From NCBI GenBank assembly GCA_031271805.1, contig JAISUX010000129.1:1-44771 (forward strand): 44,771 nucleotides of DNA, read 5' to 3'. Below, one piece after another: positions 15,378 through 25,116 of this stretch. The notes under the pieces were generated by a model that saw nothing but the letters and a program-made list of their open reading frames with translations, was not told the DNA's origin and did not search any database. The stretch comes from Tannerella sp. Lineage in GTDB: Bacteria > Bacteroidota > Bacteroidia > Bacteroidales > Tannerellaceae. Numbering within the stretch: position 1 is the first letter of the stretch; each line of letters starts with the position of its first letter. The position numbers were made by a program, and so were the translations under genes.

Positions 15378-18377
15378 ATGAAAGCGTATTTTTCGAAAAA
15401 AGGACTGCTTTTCCTGTTCGTTTTTCTTTTACCTTTTTCATTTGCGGCTTATAGTCAGGATGTTATCCATATCAGAGGCGCCGTAACAGATGAAACAGGC
15501 GAACCCTTAGCAGGTGTTTCGGTTATTCAGAAAGGCACAGGAAACGGCACTGCAACGGACACTGACGGCAAATTCACGCTCAATGTCCCTCAGAATGTGA
15601 CAATTGAATTTTCATACATCGGTTATGCAAAGCTCGAACTGCCTGCAAAAGCCGAAATGAATGTCCAATTGAAAGAATCCGACCAAGTGCTCGAAGAAAT
15701 CGTCGTAATAGGCTACGGAAGCGTTAAGCGGAAGGATGTCACAACGGCTGTTTCTACCGTGTCAACCAAAGACATCGACGAGCGACCAATCATCTCTGCC
15801 GCACAAGCTATTCAGGGCAAAGCTGCGGGAGTCTCGGTAGTTCAACCTAACGGATCTCCCGGAGCGGAAACCGTCATACGCGTGCGCGGTACAACTTCTT
15901 TTAACGGCAACAACTCGCCGCTCTACGTTGTGGACGGCGTCCCTGTTGACAATCTTAACTTCTTGGCGCCTACCGATATAGCATCCATACAGATTCTGAA
16001 AGATGCTTCGTCGGCAGCTATCTACGGCTCGCGCTCGGCTAACGGCGTCGTGATTATCTCTACAAAAGCGGGCGCCGAAAAAGAGGCTAAGGTGGCGTTC
16101 AACTCACAGTTCGGCGTGAACAAAGTCTCAAACATGATCGAATCACTTAACGCCGCTCAGTACAAGGAACTTATTGACGAAATCCGACCCGGCGCAATAC
16201 CCGCCGGCACCACCGACATAACAGACTGGTACAAAGAGACTTACAAAACAGGTATTACGCAAAACTATCAACTCTCGTTTTCCGACGGGACGGAGAAACT
16301 GAAGTATTTCCTCTCCGCAGGTTATCTTGACGAGAAAGGTATCTTGAACGCGGCTTTTTTCAAGCGGTATAATTTCCGCGCTAATGTTGACAGCCGTATT
16401 CGTAAATGGCTTAACCTCAGCGCCAACATCTCGTATTCGGATAATGCGAGTAACGGCATTACAACCGGTCAAGGCTCAAACCGCGGCGGTGTAGTGCTGG
16501 CCGTAGTGAACCTGCCGACAGCGGTGTCGGTAATCAACGAATCGACAGGCTATTACAACCGTACCTTCTTCGGACAGAATATAACCAATCCGGTCGAATC
16601 AATGGAAAACGGCAAAGACGACAAGTCGCGCGAGAACCGCTTGATAGCCTCTGCAAACGCAACAGTCACCTTCTTGGAAGGACTGACTTTCAAGTCGTCA
16701 CTGACTTTAGACCGTCGAAATGCCGTTCAAACCGGCTTCTCTCCCGTTATACATGTCGAAGGAATCGACGAATACGGCTCAGGATGGGATAACCGTAACA
16801 TGAACACCGTCATGACTTTCGATAATGTCCTGAACTTCACCCGTTCCATCAAAAGTCATAATATCGACCTGATGCTCGGCTCATCATGGACGGATTCCGA
16901 ATATACGAACAGTTGGATCAACGGTTCGTATTATCGTGATAATCAGATTAAAACCCTGAATGCCGCCAATAAGATAGCATGGGACAATACAGGCACCGGC
17001 GCATCGGAATGGGGCATAATGTCGTATTTCGGACGCGCTTCCTACAATTACGAAAGCAAATACCTCGTAACGGCCAACCTCCGCGCCGACGGCTCATCAA
17101 AATTGCATCCCGACCATCGCTGGGGCATATTCCCCTCATTCTCAGCCGCCTGGCGCATTTCTTCCGAACAATTCATGAACGATTACGAATGGCTCAACGA
17201 CATGAAAATCCGCGGCGGATGGGGACAAACGGGTAACCAGTCGGGAGTCGGCGATTATGCCTACCTGATGAGTTACAACATCTCACGCCAACCATGGGCG
17301 CAGGCGCAATACAACTCGACAACGGGCGTCGTAGAATATCCTTATGACAAGGCCGTACCGCTGATTTCGCCGGCAAACTTGCGCACAAGCGACCTGACGT
17401 GGGAAACAACGTCGCAAACCAACATAGGATTGGAATTTTCGATATTGAAAAGCCGTCTCACCTTCACCTTAGATTATTATTATAAATATACTACCGACAT
17501 GCTGATGTATGTCTCGCTTCCCGCCGGAAGCAGTTATGCAAGCAGCATAGTGCGCAACGAAGGCGAGATGAGTAACAGCGGCTTTGAATTTTCCGTCAGC
17601 TCGCAAAACCTCAAAGGAGGCGCCCTGACATGGAACACCGATTTCAATATATCGTTCAATCGCAACAAACTCGAAGCCCTTGAATTACAACAGATTTACT
17701 ATGACGCCGAAACAACCGACGCCTTCCACCAGACAAATGTCGTACGTAATGAACCCGGTCGGCCGCTCGGCGGCTTCTACGGATATATCAGCGACGGCGT
17801 TGATCCCGAAACCGGCGAACTGATTTACCGCGATGTGAACAAAGACGGACGTGTCTCATCAACCGACCGCACCTATATCGGCGACCCGAATCCGGACTTT
17901 ACATACGGTATGACGAACACCCTGTCGTGGAAAAACTTCAATCTTAACGTGTTCATACAAGGCTCTTACGGCAACGATATTTTCAACGCCTCCAAAGGCG
18001 ATACCGAGGGTATGTATGACCTTAAAAATCAGTCTAAAAACGTGCTGAAACGCTGGCGTACACCCGGACAGATAACCGACGTCCCGAAGGCGGGCTTCAA
18101 TATCCAGCCTTCGACGTATTTCATTGATGACGGCAGTTATCTGCGCCTCAAAGACTTGTCGCTGTCGTATAATTTCACCGGCGGAGCGCTCCGCAAATGG
18201 GGAATTACGCGCCTGCAACCTTATTTTACTGCTAATAACCTGCTGACTATCACCGGATACAAAGGGATGGACCCGGAAGTAAATCAATGGGGTAACAGCG
18301 GTCATGTGATGGGAATCGACTGGGGTACATATCCCCACAGCAAGTCGTATGTGTTTGGTCTTAATATAGAATTTTAA
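15378..18377 (+). CDS. SusC-type TonB-dependent outer-membrane glycan transporter
   Basis: The 999-residue protein has a signal peptide ending near AAYSQ. A carboxypeptidase-D regulatory-like domain (VTDETGEPLAGVSVIQKG, residues about 34-105) is followed by the TonB-box/plug region (EEIVVIGYGSVKRKD and LYVVDGVPVD, about 110-230). A 22-strand-type barrel reaches the terminal residue F in GLNIEF, as usual for outer-membrane proteins. SusC proteins import oligosaccharides with energy from TonB, working as a complex with the SusD lipoprotein encoded 12 bases downstream. The GH30 in the same operon suggests beta-1,6-linked gluco-oligosaccharides as cargo; this is inference. The gene is intact and of normal length. 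Confidence 0.96.
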   Translation: MKAYFSKKGLLFLFVFLLPFSFAAYSQDVIHIRGAVTDETGEPLAGVSVIQKGTGNGTATDTDGKFTLNVPQNVTIEFSYIGYAKLELPAKAEMNVQLKESDQVLEEIVVIGYGSVKRKDVTTAVSTVSTKDIDERPIISAAQAIQGKAAGVSVVQPNGSPGAETVIRVRGTTSFNGNNSPLYVVDGVPVDNLNFLAPTDIASIQILKDASSAAIYGSRSANGVVIISTKAGAEKEAKVAFNSQFGVNKVSNMIESLNAAQYKELIDEIRPGAIPAGTTDITDWYKETYKTGITQNYQLSFSDGTEKLKYFLSAGYLDEKGILNAAFFKRYNFRANVDSRIRKWLNLSANISYSDNASNGITTGQGSNRGGVVLAVVNLPTAVSVINESTGYYNRTFFGQNITNPVESMENGKDDKSRENRLIASANATVTFLEGLTFKSSLTLDRRNAVQTGFSPVIHVEGIDEYGSGWDNRNMNTVMTFDNVLNFTRSIKSHNIDLMLGSSWTDSEYTNSWINGSYYRDNQIKTLNAANKIAWDNTGTGASEWGIMSYFGRASYNYESKYLVTANLRADGSSKLHPDHRWGIFPSFSAAWRISSEQFMNDYEWLNDMKIRGGWGQTGNQSGVGDYAYLMSYNISRQPWAQAQYNSTTGVVEYPYDKAVPLISPANLRTSDLTWETTSQTNIGLEFSILKSRLTFTLDYYYKYTTDMLMYVSLPAGSSYASSIVRNEGEMSNSGFEFSVSSQNLKGGALTWNTDFNISFNRNKLEALELQQIYYDAETTDAFHQTNVVRNEPGRPLGGFYGYISDGVDPETGELIYRDVNKDGRVSSTDRTYIGDPNPDFTYGMTNTLSWKNFNLNVFIQGSYGNDIFNASKGDTEGMYDLKNQSKNVLKRWRTPGQITDVPKAGFNIQPSTYFIDDGSYLRLKDLSLSYNFTGGALRKWGITRLQPYFTANNLLTITGYKGMDPEVNQWGNSGHVMGIDWGTYPHSKSYVFGLNIEF

Positions 18378-18389
18378 AATGTCAAAATC

Positions 18390-19925
18390 ATGAAATATAA
18401 TAATGTAATTGGGATACTGTTCGTCATTTGTCTTGCGTCATGCTCGCTTGATTATGACCCTGTTGACACTTATTCGGATGTTACCGAAGGCGTTACGACG
18501 GATACGACGCAAGTTGTTTTCAAAGACAAAGCCGCCGTCGAGAATCAAATGCAGGTGATACACAACAAATTCCGCGATGGACAGGAACATTGGTACCTCG
18601 ACATGCTGCTGCTTGCCGAAAGTCATTCCGACAACGCTTATGCAGGCTCGCCCAATGCTGAGACAACGCCTTTTGAGATCAACTCAATCGAAGGCTCGAA
18701 TACGAACCTCAATCGCGACTGGAACAATCACATGGCGAATGTTGCCGTCGCTAACCTGCTCATTAACAACGTGGACGCTGTAACCGACCCGGCCTTGACT
18801 TCCGCCGAAAAAGAAAGCTACAAGGCACAGGGTAAAATCTTCCGCGCTATGGTCTATTTCGATATGGTACGTATCTGGGGCAATGTGCCGCTCGTAACGA
18901 CTATTGCCGGCGATATTACAGCCGAAACTATTGCCGATGTTTATGCGGCATACTTCCCTCCACAAACCGACGAACTGACTGTTTATGAGCAGATTGAACG
19001 CGACCTGCTCGAAGCCTTGCCTAATGCGCCCGACAATAATCCGGCGGATAAAACGCAACTCAGCAAATCGGTCGCACGAGCGCTGCTGGCCAAAGTTTAC
19101 GCCGAAAAACCGCTTCGCAACTACGATAAGGTAATTCAATACTGTGACGAACTTGCTGCTGACGGCTTCGATCTGGTAAGTGATTACGGCGACCTGTTCG
19201 GCGTAGTGCTGACCAATCCCGACCTGCCCGCCGGACCGGATAATTTCGCTGTTAACGGCAAAACCCACAGCTCGAAAGAAACCATCTTTGAAGCCGAATT
19301 TTCGCCCGGAAATGCAAACTGGGTAACGTGGATGTTCGCCCGCCCGCTTAACGACTGGAATTTCTATTTCACATGGGCTAAATGGATTACGCCTTCGCGC
19401 GACATCGTAAAAGCGTTCAAAAGCGAAGCCGGCGACAAACGCCTGGACGAATCCATAGTCTATTATTCATGCGGTTGGAATATCTATTACCCCGCTGATA
19501 ATTACGCATTTATGTATAAATGCCGCTCGGCTTACAACAGCGTAATAAAATTCCGTTATGCCGACATCCTTCTGCTCAAAGCCGAAGCGTTGATACTCGG
19601 CAAAAACGACTTGAACGGAGCTGCCGCTATCATTAATCGTACACGCGCCCGCGCAGGACTTGGCAATCTGCCGTCGTCGGCAACCGCAAGCAAAGAGGCT
19701 CTGCTCAATGCTTACCTCAAAGAACGGCGCTTGGAACTTGCTTTTGAAGGGCAACGCTGGTTCGACCTTGTCCGCCTCGACAAAGTTGAAGAGATAATGA
19801 ATGTGCTCGTTGACGAAGGACGACCCGCTCTCGTCTATCCTTACAATGCTAATTCCTACCGTTTGCCTATCCCGCAGGCAGTTATGGACCAGAATCCAAA
19901 CCTGATACAAAACCCCGGTTATTAA
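18390..19925 (+). CDS. SusD/RagB-type glycan-binding lipoprotein
   Basis: The 511-residue protein has a lipobox (CLASC) near residue 18, so it is anchored to the outer membrane. It shows the usual SusD features: helical TPR-like segments, RYADILLLKAEALI and RTRARAGL in the second half, and the C-terminal block ERRLELAFEGQRWFDLVRLDK followed by PIPQAVMDQNPNLIQNPGY. SusD proteins form the lid over the SusC pore and bind the polysaccharide or its fragments. It is 12 bases from susC and 19 from the next lipoprotein gene, so one transcript is expected. Confidence 0.96.
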   Translation: MKYNNVIGILFVICLASCSLDYDPVDTYSDVTEGVTTDTTQVVFKDKAAVENQMQVIHNKFRDGQEHWYLDMLLLAESHSDNAYAGSPNAETTPFEINSIEGSNTNLNRDWNNHMANVAVANLLINNVDAVTDPALTSAEKESYKAQGKIFRAMVYFDMVRIWGNVPLVTTIAGDITAETIADVYAAYFPPQTDELTVYEQIERDLLEALPNAPDNNPADKTQLSKSVARALLAKVYAEKPLRNYDKVIQYCDELAADGFDLVSDYGDLFGVVLTNPDLPAGPDNFAVNGKTHSSKETIFEAEFSPGNANWVTWMFARPLNDWNFYFTWAKWITPSRDIVKAFKSEAGDKRLDESIVYYSCGWNIYYPADNYAFMYKCRSAYNSVIKFRYADILLLKAEALILGKNDLNGAAAIINRTRARAGLGNLPSSATASKEALLNAYLKERRLELAFEGQRWFDLVRLDKVEEIMNVLVDEGRPALVYPYNANSYRLPIPQAVMDQNPNLIQNPGY

Positions 19926-19944
19926 GAATTTAAAAGATACAGAT

Positions 19945-21303
19945 ATGAGAACAATATATAAAATCTTTTTATCCGCCCTGTTTGCCGCATGTATCTTCAC
20001 TTCGTGCGACAATGATGACAAATATGTAATTTCGACCCCCGTAATAGAATCGGCCGAAATAACTCCCACTACGTTTACTTTCGGCGAAACGGTGACGCTC
20101 AACGCAGTTCTGGCCGACACAGATTCCCCGCTTTCGGCATTAACAGTAGAAATCGTTGCCGACAACCGCACCATATCCGTTCAATCCATTACAGTTGGCG
20201 GTAACAAAGACGAAATAAGCGTTTCGATAAAAGTTCCGTTGGCGGTAAATATGCCCGACAACGCAACGGTCGGCTTCAAACTTATCCTGAGCAACGTCCT
20301 GAAAGGTACGGCGGAAAAAGAATTGACCGGTTTGACCGGCAAACGCCCATACTACAACAGCCTGTACCTTGTGACGGATGATAATAATATCATTACGCTT
20401 AGGCCCCAGGCTTCATCAAAAGACAAATATGAAGCGCTGGGACTGAGCCTGCACCGCTCTTTCAACTACAGGATTGCGCAGAAAATCAGCGATAACCAAA
20501 TCGACTATTCCGGTCTTGTGTGGGGCAGTGTGAACGGCAAAATATCACCGGTTGACAATAGTGCAGACCCGATTTTCGCTTTCGCGCAGGGAGCCGATTA
20601 CACGCAGTCGTTCGTGTTCGACAGTTATGCCTTTACAACTTCGCTCGAAGGCAAAAACTTCGGTGCTAACGACCTTGTACTTAGCGCCTTCGGCGAACAG
20701 ACTATCGACGGCGAACTGTTCCGCACTCTTAAGCGCACACTCACGAAAAATGCCGAGTACACACTGTTCAACGACCTTGCCGACCCGATAATCATTTATA
20801 ATCCCGATTTCTTCGAGAGAATTTCCGACAGCAAAGTGAAATTCCTCGGCGAGACGCGCGAATATACCATCTATTTCAATACTTACCGCATGCACGTGAT
20901 ACTCGGCGTCGATAATCCGGCATATCCCGAATTTCTGCTGATAACGGGCGGCGGTATAGGCTACCCGACGAAAGTTTCAGGCATCAGCAAGGAACATACA
21001 TGGTGGGGATTCGGTAATGTGCGCAATTTTATTCTTTTGCGTAAAACAGCCGAAAATGTCTATCAGGGAACGATAGTATTTCACGCAAAAGACGACTCGT
21101 GGGTAGGCTTGAAACCGTATGAGAATACAAGTTGGGGCGGCGAGAAACGCTTCGACGCTATGACCTTCACAGGTATGAAACTGTTTGAAAGCGCAGACGG
21201 CGGCGACTGGCATCCAACAGCCGACGTCGATCCCGACGCCTTTTATCGCCTGACTATCAATTGGGCTACAAATACCGTTAATGTTGAAAAAGTAACTCTT
21301 TAA
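19945..21303 (+). CDS. Surface glycan-binding lipoprotein (SusE/DUF5121-like), first copy
   Basis: The 452-residue lipoprotein (lipobox IFTSC) has an Ig-like N-terminal domain (residues about 35-130), followed by RPYYNSLYLVTDDNN and beta-rich modules. The layout matches the protein encoded after the GH30 gene (22825-24165): both have a similar N-terminal domain with SPLSAL/VPLSVL, the RP-Y-Y/P junction, and an FxRxSD segment leading into a SusE/F-like module. Such proteins bind glycans at the cell surface and help SusCD. The assignment to DUF5121 is from recall of the family and is less sure than the general role. It lies 3 bases before the GH30 gene. Confidence 0.75.
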   Translation: MRTIYKIFLSALFAACIFTSCDNDDKYVISTPVIESAEITPTTFTFGETVTLNAVLADTDSPLSALTVEIVADNRTISVQSITVGGNKDEISVSIKVPLAVNMPDNATVGFKLILSNVLKGTAEKELTGLTGKRPYYNSLYLVTDDNNIITLRPQASSKDKYEALGLSLHRSFNYRIAQKISDNQIDYSGLVWGSVNGKISPVDNSADPIFAFAQGADYTQSFVFDSYAFTTSLEGKNFGANDLVLSAFGEQTIDGELFRTLKRTLTKNAEYTLFNDLADPIIIYNPDFFERISDSKVKFLGETREYTIYFNTYRMHVILGVDNPAYPEFLLITGGGIGYPTKVSGISKEHTWWGFGNVRNFILLRKTAENVYQGTIVFHAKDDSWVGLKPYENTSWGGEKRFDAMTFTGMKLFESADGGDWHPTADVDPDAFYRLTINWATNTVNVEKVTL

Positions 21304-21306
21304 ACT

Positions 21307-22803
21307 ATGGAAAAAAAATTGTTCAAATACATAAGTTTTATTGTTTTTTTCTTTATCGCTATGTCCCTGTCGTCATGCGATAAGTCTAAGGCAAACAATA
21401 GTGTAAGCGATGAAACGGAAAATCAATCCGGAGATGTAACAGTCTGGTTGACAAGCTCTAATCGCAATTATGACCTCAAAAAGGAGACAATTGCTTTCAG
21501 CGCCAAACAAAACATGTCGCCCTCGACTATCAACATCAATCCTTCGGAACGATTCCAGAGTATGGACGGTTTTGGGGCGGCCTTGACCGGATCGTCCTGT
21601 TATAACCTGCTTAAAATGAGCAAAGAAGACCGCGCGAAGTTTTTAAAGGAGACATTTTCTGACTCCGAAGGGCTTGGATTCGGCTATATACGAATCTCTA
21701 TCGGCTGTTCCGATTTCTCGCTCAGCGAATACACCTGTTGCGACACGAAAGGAATTGAAAATTTCGCCCTTACAACGGAGGAAACCGACTATGTAATCCC
21801 CATATTGAAGGAGATTCTCGCCATTCAACCCGGTCTGAAAATAATGGGTTCGCCCTGGACATGCCCACGATGGATGAAAGTCAACAACCTGACGGAACTG
21901 AAACCTTTCGAGTCATGGACAAGCGGACAACTCAATCCAGATCATTATCAGGATTATGCGACGTATTTTGTAAAATGGATACAGGCTTTCACCGGCGCCG
22001 GGATACCGATTTATTCCGTCACGCCGCAAAATGAACCGCTGAACCGCGGCAATTCGGCGTCACTGTTTATGGGCTGGGAAGAACAGCGTGACTTTGTGCG
22101 CGACGCCCTACTTCCGGCATTCAAAGCCGCAGGTATCACGTCGAAAATCTATCTGTTCGACCATAACTACAACTATGACAACATGGCCGACCAGAACGAT
22201 TATCCTGTGAAAATTTATGAAGCGGGTGTTTCCGACGGCATTGCCGGCGCCGCTTATCACAACTATGGCGGCCGGCGTAGCGAACTGCTTGATATTCACG
22301 AGAAAAAGCCCGACAAAGAACTTGTTTTCACCGAAACGTCAATCGGTACATGGAATGACGGGCGCAATCTCGAAAATCGCCTGACTGCCGATATGGAGGA
22401 TATAGCGCTCGGAACAGTCAATAACTGGTGTAAAGCGGTGATAGTGTGGAACTTAATGCTCGACAGCGAACGCGGTCCTAATCGCGAAGGCGGATGCCGG
22501 ACTTGTTACGGCGCCATTGATATTGACCGCTCTAATTATAAGACGATTACACGCAATTCTCATTACTACATCATCGGTCACCTTTCTGCGGTAGTCAAAG
22601 CAGGCGCCGTCCGCATCGGCACATCAGGCTACGCTGCCGACGGCATAATGTCATCCGCTTTTGAAAATACGGAAGGTTCCTACGCATTCGTTGTTTCCAA
22701 CAGCTCGACGGAAAGCAAAAAAATCACTATCGACGACGGCGAACATCACTTCGGATACGAAATACCCTCCAAATCGGTCGCCTCATTCAAATGGAATAAA
22801 TAA
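21307..22803 (+). CDS. GH30 glycoside hydrolase lipoprotein, probable endo-beta-1,6-glucanase
   Basis: The 498-residue protein has a lipoprotein signal (lipobox SLSSC). Its GH30 catalytic domain shows MDGFGAALTGSS, GSPWTCPRWMK, the acid/base Glu243 in TPQNEP and the nucleophile Glu343 in VFTETS, followed by a C-terminal beta domain. GH30 enzymes are retaining hydrolases; subfamily 3 members in Bacteroides cut fungal beta-1,6-glucan outside the cell. The surrounding SusC/SusD and surface-binding genes resemble the described B. thetaiotaomicron beta-1,6-glucan locus. The subfamily is inferred from this context and overall similarity; other GH30 subfamilies act on xylan, fucosides or glucosylceramide. 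No GH3 beta-glucosidase, part of the B. thetaiotaomicron locus, is present here. Confidence 0.88.
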   Translation: MEKKLFKYISFIVFFFIAMSLSSCDKSKANNSVSDETENQSGDVTVWLTSSNRNYDLKKETIAFSAKQNMSPSTININPSERFQSMDGFGAALTGSSCYNLLKMSKEDRAKFLKETFSDSEGLGFGYIRISIGCSDFSLSEYTCCDTKGIENFALTTEETDYVIPILKEILAIQPGLKIMGSPWTCPRWMKVNNLTELKPFESWTSGQLNPDHYQDYATYFVKWIQAFTGAGIPIYSVTPQNEPLNRGNSASLFMGWEEQRDFVRDALLPAFKAAGITSKIYLFDHNYNYDNMADQNDYPVKIYEAGVSDGIAGAAYHNYGGRRSELLDIHEKKPDKELVFTETSIGTWNDGRNLENRLTADMEDIALGTVNNWCKAVIVWNLMLDSERGPNREGGCRTCYGAIDIDRSNYKTITRNSHYYIIGHLSAVVKAGAVRIGTSGYAADGIMSSAFENTEGSYAFVVSNSSTESKKITIDDGEHHFGYEIPSKSVASFKWNK

Positions 22804-22824
22804 CAACTTTAATATCAGAGTTAT

Positions 22825-24165
22825 ATGAAAAATTTAATATTCATAATTTGCGCAATATATGCAATAAATTTATTCTCATCATGTAAAGATGACGATAATT
22901 ACGAACTGTCGCCCGGCAATCCGGTTCTCGAAGCCAAAACAGATGTGTCGAGCGCTTTGTTCGGTGATAGTCTGCCGTTTACGGCCAACGTTAGCGACAA
23001 TGTGCCGCTGTCGGTACTCAAAGCTCAACTGTTTTTCGGCGACGATATTGTTGACGAACAAACTATCCGTACAAAGACCGACGGCGAATACTCCGGCAAA
23101 CTGTTTATCCCTTATTATAAGAATGTTCCGGACGGTACGGCGACCCTCGAACTGACACTCACGGATACTCATTTGAGCCGTGTCACCAAATCGCTCGACA
23201 TAAATGTCAAACGACCGGAATATCCTTATCTCATCCTCGTAACGTCAGACAAATCCTATCCAATGGTGCCAACCGGAAAGGCTTACGAATACTCTGCCAC
23301 CGAATCATTCCCGTCAACCGACCTGAACGCCTACATCAAAACGCCTGCCGTAGGTGCAAACGGAAATGAGATAACTTTCGGATGGGAAAACGGCGCTATT
23401 ACCGAGGGTTCAAAAGGCGAAATACCTTTCTCAAGTTCTGTCGGCGGCGTCTATTCCGTTACTTTCAATACGAAAACATACGAAGCCGGACCGTTCTTTG
23501 AACTGACTGTCAACGGACAACGGATGTCAATGGTTGATAAGGAGAATTTCAGTATAGACATGAATGTGACGCAGGGCGAAACGCTCAAAATCGAAGGCTT
23601 GGGTAATATCGCGGAATGGTGGATAGATCCGGATTTCTTCACCCGCAAGTCGGATAATGAGTTCGCTTTTGCGCCTATCACGGGCAAATACCGCATCATC
23701 GCCAACACTACCTTGCAATATTTCCGCATCGAAACGCTTTCTGGCAACGATCCCGCAACACTCCAGGCCGACGGAACGGGTGCAATATGGGTTATCGGAA
23801 CGAATGTGGGCAAACCTACCGTTGCCGCTAACGAAGTCGGATGGAACACCGACAAGGCTTTGTGTATGGCTCCTATCGGCGACAAGAAATACCGGTTGAC
23901 CGTAGTCGGCGGACAATCCGTAAGCCTCGGCGAGATTAACTTCAAGTTCTTCCACCAGAAAGGATGGGGAGGAGAGTTTACCGATGCCGTGCTTACTACT
24001 ACAAGCAATATCGTCTTCGTAGGCAGCGGCGGAACCAGCGGACGCGACCCCGGCAACCTCGGCCTTGTTGACGGCGTAACCCTCGAAGCAAACGCAACAT
24101 ACGTATTCATAGTCGATGTCTCTGCCGGCATCTCCAATGGAGTACTGACAGTGACAAAGAAATGA
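22825..24165 (+). CDS. Surface glycan-binding lipoprotein (SusE/DUF5121-like), second copy
   Basis: The 446-residue lipoprotein (lipobox LFSSC) repeats the layout of the protein at 19945-21303: an Ig-like N-terminal domain, the junction RPEYPYLILVTSD, and SusE-like beta modules with FFTRKSDNEFAF and GAIWVIGTNVGKP. The end, GISNGVLTVTKK, is typical of SusE/F-type starch- or glucan-binding proteins. It probably binds polysaccharide beside the GH30 enzyme. It is the last gene of the operon, with a strong terminator 25 bases downstream. Confidence 0.75.
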   Translation: MKNLIFIICAIYAINLFSSCKDDDNYELSPGNPVLEAKTDVSSALFGDSLPFTANVSDNVPLSVLKAQLFFGDDIVDEQTIRTKTDGEYSGKLFIPYYKNVPDGTATLELTLTDTHLSRVTKSLDINVKRPEYPYLILVTSDKSYPMVPTGKAYEYSATESFPSTDLNAYIKTPAVGANGNEITFGWENGAITEGSKGEIPFSSSVGGVYSVTFNTKTYEAGPFFELTVNGQRMSMVDKENFSIDMNVTQGETLKIEGLGNIAEWWIDPDFFTRKSDNEFAFAPITGKYRIIANTTLQYFRIETLSGNDPATLQADGTGAIWVIGTNVGKPTVAANEVGWNTDKALCMAPIGDKKYRLTVVGGQSVSLGEINFKFFHQKGWGGEFTDAVLTTTSNIVFVGSGGTSGRDPGNLGLVDGVTLEANATYVFIVDVSAGISNGVLTVTKK

Positions 24166-24190
24166 TATTATTACAGGTTTTATTTTTTAA

Positions 24191-24227
24191 TTGACGGCTT
24201 CACACTTTGTGAGCCGTCAATTTTTTT
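24191..24227 (+). terminator. Terminator of the Sus operon
   Basis: TTGACGGCT (24191-24199) pairs with AGCCGTCAA (24212-24220), with an inner CAC/GTG pairing, followed by seven T. It ends plus-strand transcription before the convergent panB gene. Confidence 0.9.
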
Positions 24228-24240
24228 GGGGGGCTAAGCA

Positions 24241-25062
24241 TCAATATTGTTCATCTGCATTGGGGAAAGAGCCGCTTTTCACGTCCTTGATATACGATTG
24301 CACCGCATCGGTTATGACCTCATAGAGGTTTGCGTAACGACGCAAGAAACGTGGGGAGAACTCGCGGTTGATACCGAGCATGTCGTGCATGACAAGTACC
24401 TGCCCATCGGCGTACATACCTGCACCGATGCTTATAGTCGGTATCTTAAGTTCTTCGGAAACACGTTTTGTCAACATGGCGGGAATCTTTTCGAGAACGA
24501 TGGCAAAGCAACCAAGTTCTTCCAAAAGATGAGCGTCTTCGATGAGTTTGTTGGCTTCTTCTTCCTCGCGGGCGCGAACTGCATAAGTGCCGAACTTATT
24601 GATTGCCTGCGGAGTAAGCCCCAAATGCCCCATAATCGGGATTCCGGCGCACAGCACGCGCTGAATGGATTCCTTTATCTCGGCGCCACCCTCCAACTTG
24701 ATGCAATCAGCGTGCGTCTCTTTCATCACCCTGATCGCCGAAGCGAGCGCCTCCTTGGAATTGCCCTGATACGTGCCGAACGGCAAATCGACGACCACCA
24801 ACGCTCGTTTCACCGCCTTCATGACCGACTTACCATGGTAAATCATTTGGTCAAGCGTGATAGGAAGCGTCGTAATATTGCCCGCCATGACGTTCGACGC
24901 CGAATCGCCGACAAGAATCACGTCCATCCCCGCCTGGTCAATAATCTTGGCCATAGAATAATCATAGGCCGTCAGCATGGAGATTTTTTCTCCACGTCTT
25001 TTCATCTCTATAAGACGATGAGTAGTCACTTTACGACTATCATCCGATATTGCTACTGACAT
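24241..25062 (-). CDS. panB: 3-methyl-2-oxobutanoate hydroxymethyltransferase
   Basis: The 273-residue protein is a normal-length PanB. It has [14 protein letters not shown] near residue 30, the metal-binding [30 protein letters not shown], and the catalytic glutamate in [10 protein letters not shown]. PanB makes ketopantoate from 2-oxoisovalerate and methylene-tetrahydrofolate, the first step of pantothenate and coenzyme A synthesis, in the cytoplasm. No panC or panD is adjacent. It has its own -7 box at 25085-25092, inside the 54-base gap after tcdA. Confidence 0.97.
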   Translation of the reverse strand: MSVAISDDSRKVTTHRLIEMKRRGEKISMLTAYDYSMAKIIDQAGMDVILVGDSASNVMAGNITTLPITLDQMIYHGKSVMKAVKRALVVVDLPFGTYQGNSKEALASAIRVMKETHADCIKLEGGAEIKESIQRVLCAGIPIMGHLGLTPQAINKFGTYAVRAREEEEANKLIEDAHLLEELGCFAIVLEKIPAMLTKRVSEELKIPTISIGAGMYADGQVLVMHDMLGINREFSPRFLRRYANLYEVITDAVQSYIKDVKSGSFPNADEQY

Positions 25063-25084
25063 AATTTAATGTTTTATGACGCTG

Positions 25085-25092
25085 CAAAGATA
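25085..25092 (-). promoter_or_regulatory. -7 box for panB
   Basis: The minus strand reads TATCTTTG followed by CAG, 23 bases upstream of the panB ATG, a full consensus match. Confidence 0.65.
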
Positions 25093-25116
25093 AAGATATT
25101 TTTACTATAAACAAAT

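Noticed and set aside
18684-20174. Long minus-strand ORFs opposite susD and the first surface lipoprotein gene
   Set aside because: The plus strand has well-supported genes with lipoprotein signals and family motifs; the minus frames lack start context and any recognisable motif.
24247-25059. 270-codon plus-strand ORF opposite panB
   Set aside because: It is the antisense shadow of panB; the translation is rich in His, Arg and Cys with no family resemblance, while the minus strand encodes a complete PanB.
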